A DNA stretch of 64,000 nt from Verrucomicrobiota bacterium. GTDB taxonomy: Bacteria > Verrucomicrobiota > Verrucomicrobiia > Verrucomicrobiales > Akkermansiaceae. The DNA lies in contig JAPLUI010000179.1 of NCBI GenBank assembly GCA_026397725.1, positions 1 through 64,000 on the forward strand, given 5' to 3'. A model generated the notes under the pieces. That model searched no databases. It worked only from the letters and a program-made list of their open reading frames with translations, and was not told the origin of the DNA. Position numbers and translations under genes: made by a program. This document shows positions 61,452 to 64,000 of the stretch, piece after piece (positions within the stretch are counted from its first letter, which is position 1; each line of letters opens with the position of its first letter).

Positions 61452-62687
61452 ATGAGTACCGTGGACGAAAAGAAATCAACACGTCGTGACTTCCTGAAGA
61501 CGACGGGCACGGCCGCCGCCGCATTTGGCTTTCCCACCATCATTCCTGCCAGTGCCCTTGGCAAGGGCAACACGCCGGCACCCAGTGAGCGCATCGTCAT
61601 GGGCGGCATCGGCATCGGCAACATGGGCGGCGGCGATCTGGGCAATTTCCTCGGCAACAATGAGGTGCAGTACGTCGCCGTTTCCGACGTGCGCAAGGGC
61701 TCCCGCAACGGAGCCAAGGAGCGGGTGGACAAGCAATACAACAACAAGGACTGCACCGCCTACGGCGACTTCCGCGAACTGCTGGCCCGCGAGGACATCG
61801 ATGCCGTGCATATCGCCACTCCGGACCATTGGCACGCCATCATGGTGATCGAGGCCTGCCGCGCCGGCAAGGACGTGTATTGCCAGAAACCCGAGACGCG
61901 CACCTTGCGCGAGGGTCCGCTCATGGTGGAAGCCGCCCGCCGTTACGGCCGCGTGGTTTCCGGTGGCAGCCAGCGCGTGTTCGAGGACTACCGCGACATC
62001 GTCCGCAAATGTTGGGGCGGCGAGCTTGGGCCGATCAAATCCATCAACGTCAACGTCGATCCGCTATCCCAGCCGTGCAACCTGCCAGCGGAGAACTGCC
62101 CCGATGACATGGACTGGGAAATGTGGCTCGGGCCCGCACCCTGGGCACCGTACAATCGCAATCGCTGCGATGGCAATTTCTCCTGCAACGGCAACAGTTG
62201 GCGGTCCTACAGCGACTATTCCGGCGGCGGCATGACCGACTGGGGCGCACACCATTTTGGGGGTGCCACTTTCGCCGTCGATATCCGGGAATTGCAGCCC
62301 GCCGAGGTCTCCCTGGTCGAAGAGGGTGGCAAGAAATTCGTTGCTCTCAAGTATCCCAACGGAGTGGTGCTGACGCACAACAAGCCCGGCAAGGGCAATC
62401 TGGAGGTGGAAGGCACGCCGGGCGAGAAGCGGGCAGCCAAAGAGGTGCCCGGATACAAGGCCAAGGGCGGCATCTATTCCGACTTCACGCATTGCGTCAA
62501 GACCCGCGAAAGACCGTTCCGCGACATCGAGTTCGCCGTCAATACCGTGGCGGTCAGTCATCTCTGCATCATCGCCTACACCTTGGGCCGCTCGCTGAAG
62601 TGGGACGCCGCAAGACAACAATTCACCGGCGACGAAGAAGCCAACCGCTTCCTTGATCGGGCCCGCCGCGAACCATGGCAACTGTAG
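61452..62687 (+). CDS. Tat-exported Gfo/Idh/MocA oxidoreductase (copy 2)
   Basis: A 411-residue protein with a Tat signal (STRRDFLKTTGTAAAAFGFP). The Rossmann motif is MGGIGIGNMGGGDLGNFLGN. The catalytic region DVYCQKPETRTLREGPLMVE contains Q-K-P in place of the usual E-K-P. The substrate domain has MTDWGAHHFGGATFAVDI. It differs from copy 1 in the insert 'GNFSCNGNSWRSYSDYSGGG'. It is paired with a HEAT-repeat gene downstream, as for copy 1. The substrate is unknown. Confidence 0.85.
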   Translation: MSTVDEKKSTRRDFLKTTGTAAAAFGFPTIIPASALGKGNTPAPSERIVMGGIGIGNMGGGDLGNFLGNNEVQYVAVSDVRKGSRNGAKERVDKQYNNKDCTAYGDFRELLAREDIDAVHIATPDHWHAIMVIEACRAGKDVYCQKPETRTLREGPLMVEAARRYGRVVSGGSQRVFEDYRDIVRKCWGGELGPIKSINVNVDPLSQPCNLPAENCPDDMDWEMWLGPAPWAPYNRNRCDGNFSCNGNSWRSYSDYSGGGMTDWGAHHFGGATFAVDIRELQPAEVSLVEEGGKKFVALKYPNGVVLTHNKPGKGNLEVEGTPGEKRAAKEVPGYKAKGGIYSDFTHCVKTRERPFRDIEFAVNTVAVSHLCIIAYTLGRSLKWDAARQQFTGDEEANRFLDRARREPWQL

Positions 62688-62740
62688 CCGACACTGCTCC
62701 ATTCAAATCACAAAATCTCCATCAAGAAAGACACCGAATT

Positions 62741-63436
62741 ATGTTAGACCAAGCTTTTGACGCATTGAAGACCTATGACTGGGGAGTGGATCCCAATGTC
62801 CTCAAGCCCATCGACGAAGCGATCGTGGCGACCCACAGCGATGCCGCAGCCCGCAAGGAGCTGGAGGCCCGTCTGATCGCGGTGCTCAAGACCGAGATGC
62901 CTCGCGCTGCCAAGGATGCCGTGTGTCGCGCCCTCAAGACCATCGGCACGGCAGCCTCGGTCCCGGCGCTGGCGGCGTTGCTGGCGGATGAAAAGCTCTC
63001 CCACATGGCCCGTTACGCGCTCGAACGCATCCCCGAACCGGAAGCCGGCCAGGCCATGCGCGAGGCGCTCCCGAAGGTCTCCGCCAAGCTCAGGATCGGC
63101 CTCCTCGCATCGCTGGGGGTCCGCGGCGAAGCGACCGCAATCGCCCCGCTGCAAGCCCTGCTCGCTGACAGCGACCCGAGCGTCGCCGCCGCCGCCGCAT
63201 ACGGCTTGGGAGCTATCCGCTCGCTGGAGGCGGCCAAGGCCCTCGTCGTCACCAAGCCAAATGCCGGGACCAAGGCTGCCATCGCCGATGCCTCCATGGC
63301 ATGCGCGGAAACGCTCCTGGCCGCCGGTAACAAGGTCGCCGCGAAAGCCACTTACGAGAAGATCCTCGCCAGCACTCCGTCCAAAGCGGCCAAGGCTGCC
63401 GCGACGCGCGGCCTGCAGGCGTGCGCCAGCAAGTAG
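62741..63436 (+). CDS. HEAT-repeat protein (partner of the second Gfo/Idh/MocA gene)
   Basis: A 231-residue helical-repeat protein starting MLDQAFDALKTYDWGVDPNV. HEAT units include TIGTAASVPALAALLADEKL, RYALERIPEPEAGQAMREAL and ATAIAPLQALLADSDPSVAA, with a final 'AKATYEKILASTPSKAA'. Unlike the copy at 53.4 kb it has no evident signal peptide, and the ATG at 62741 may be preceded by a longer frame. The gene lies 53 bases after copy 2 of the Gfo/Idh/MocA gene. Confidence 0.75.
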   Translation: MLDQAFDALKTYDWGVDPNVLKPIDEAIVATHSDAAARKELEARLIAVLKTEMPRAAKDAVCRALKTIGTAASVPALAALLADEKLSHMARYALERIPEPEAGQAMREALPKVSAKLRIGLLASLGVRGEATAIAPLQALLADSDPSVAAAAAYGLGAIRSLEAAKALVVTKPNAGTKAAIADASMACAETLLAAGNKVAAKATYEKILASTPSKAAKAAATRGLQACASK

Positions 63437-63627
63437 CCCCGGCACGACCCTGAAACTCTCCGCATCCAAGCTGTTTCTCGTGCTCTGGCGGCATGGGTTC
63501 TCCAAAGGGATCCCATGCCGCGTCCAAAGTGGGGAGCTGCCCTTGCGGAAGGTATTTGTGCCGGTGCCATCGAATGCCCGGGTCGGCAAATATTCAATGC
63601 CAAGAGACCACCAGACTTGAACCAAAC

Positions 63628-64000
63628 ATGAATGACCAAATGAGACACCCGCAATCCGCAAAAACGAACCAGACCTTGCCACGCTTTGCCACCGCCGTGC
63701 TGGGCATGGCCCTCGCGCTGCCCGCCGCAGCCGAGGAAGCCAACTCCGCGGCGGCGCTGACCAGGGCCGCCGCGCCGGGCACGCAAGCGCTGGAGATCCG
63801 ACTGCCCAAGCCCTTGTTCGTCGGCACGCCCAAGAACATCAAGTCCAAGAATCTGGAAAAGCCGCTCCCCGGCAAGCGCCCCATCTATCAGGTGCCCGCC
63901 GGCACGGTCTTGTTGTCCGCGGGCAAGAAGGTTGACAGCAGCGATCAAGCCCCGATCATCGGCAGCTTGGAGTTGGTGACCGACAAGGACAAGGAAGGGA
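63628..64000 (+). CDS. secreted protein of verrucomicrobial type, N-terminal part
   Basis: Cut by the window end after about 124 codons. A signal peptide (RFATAVLGMALALPAAAEEA) precedes LEIRLPKPLFVGTPKNIKSK and 'YQVPAGTVLLSAGKKVDSSD' with 'IIGSLELVTDKDKEG', which matches a widespread verrucomicrobial protein that, as I recall, carries a discoidin-like domain farther on. It may belong with the Gfo/HEAT genes. The remaining part is not visible. Confidence 0.55.
   Translation, partial: MNDQMRHPQSAKTNQTLPRFATAVLGMALALPAAAEEANSAAALTRAAAPGTQALEIRLPKPLFVGTPKNIKSKNLEKPLPGKRPIYQVPAGTVLLSAGKKVDSSDQAPIIGSLELVTDKDKEG

Overview
The window looks like chromosomal DNA of a GC-rich Verrucomicrobiota bacterium, probably Verrucomicrobiae of the Luteolibacter/Haloferula kind. 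This is inferred from gene content, not from a marker gene. Typical features are Tat-exported Gfo/Idh/MocA proteins with the signal-region motif FPTIIPASALGK, each followed by a HEAT-repeat gene; secreted proteins with the 'PGLKIEG...FYRV' type of C-terminus; PKD and glycoside-hydrolase proteins; an lpxA gene for lipid A, so a Gram-negative envelope; and few strong Shine-Dalgarno sites. I see no rRNA, tRNA, CRISPR array, origin or intact prophage.

Layout. 0-1.2 kb: remains of two transposons (a RAYT/Y1 transposase C-terminus and an IS4-type C-terminus). 1.2-10.6 kb: nadE, a TPR protein, gph, truA, nth, a decayed gene, and a phosphate-uptake block with two tandem PiT transporters and a DUF47 partner. 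10.6-11.7 kb: a gene graveyard with a helicase fragment. 11.7-14.0 kb: eboE and a TatD-type hydrolase. 14.4-18.2 kb: purL, with several small repeat inserts kept in frame. 18.4-24.9 kb: a hydrolase-fold protein lacking its nucleophile, secreted proteins, a ten-EF-hand protein, and an ECF sigma factor translationally coupled to small envelope proteins. 25-31.3 kb: a rhomboid-like membrane protein, gcvT-gcvH, a GH95 fucosidase and an outer-membrane barrel. 31.4-35.6 kb: a large PKD protein and remnants of glycoside hydrolases. 35.6-47.0 kb: housekeeping genes argG, rpmB, folD, leuA, lpxA, a lipid kinase, sanA and pgsA, interrupted by a 1.1-kb toxin-antitoxin island bounded by a 60-bp direct repeat. 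47.2-64 kb: a dynamin-like GTPase, peptidoglycan-related proteins, an oxidoreductase, two Gfo/HEAT pairs, a rhomboid, gluQ, a Pro/Gln-rich repeat protein, an esterase, a 34-residue basic protein, an unusual nested inverted-repeat element, a zinc-ribbon exonuclease and the start of a further secreted protein.

The most striking signal is not a gene. Short-repeat families are scattered through the left half: 7-bp-period tracts, GGCG-NGA-CGCC palindromes and other small hairpins. They sit between genes and also inside the essential gene purL, which has absorbed five of them without losing its reading frame.
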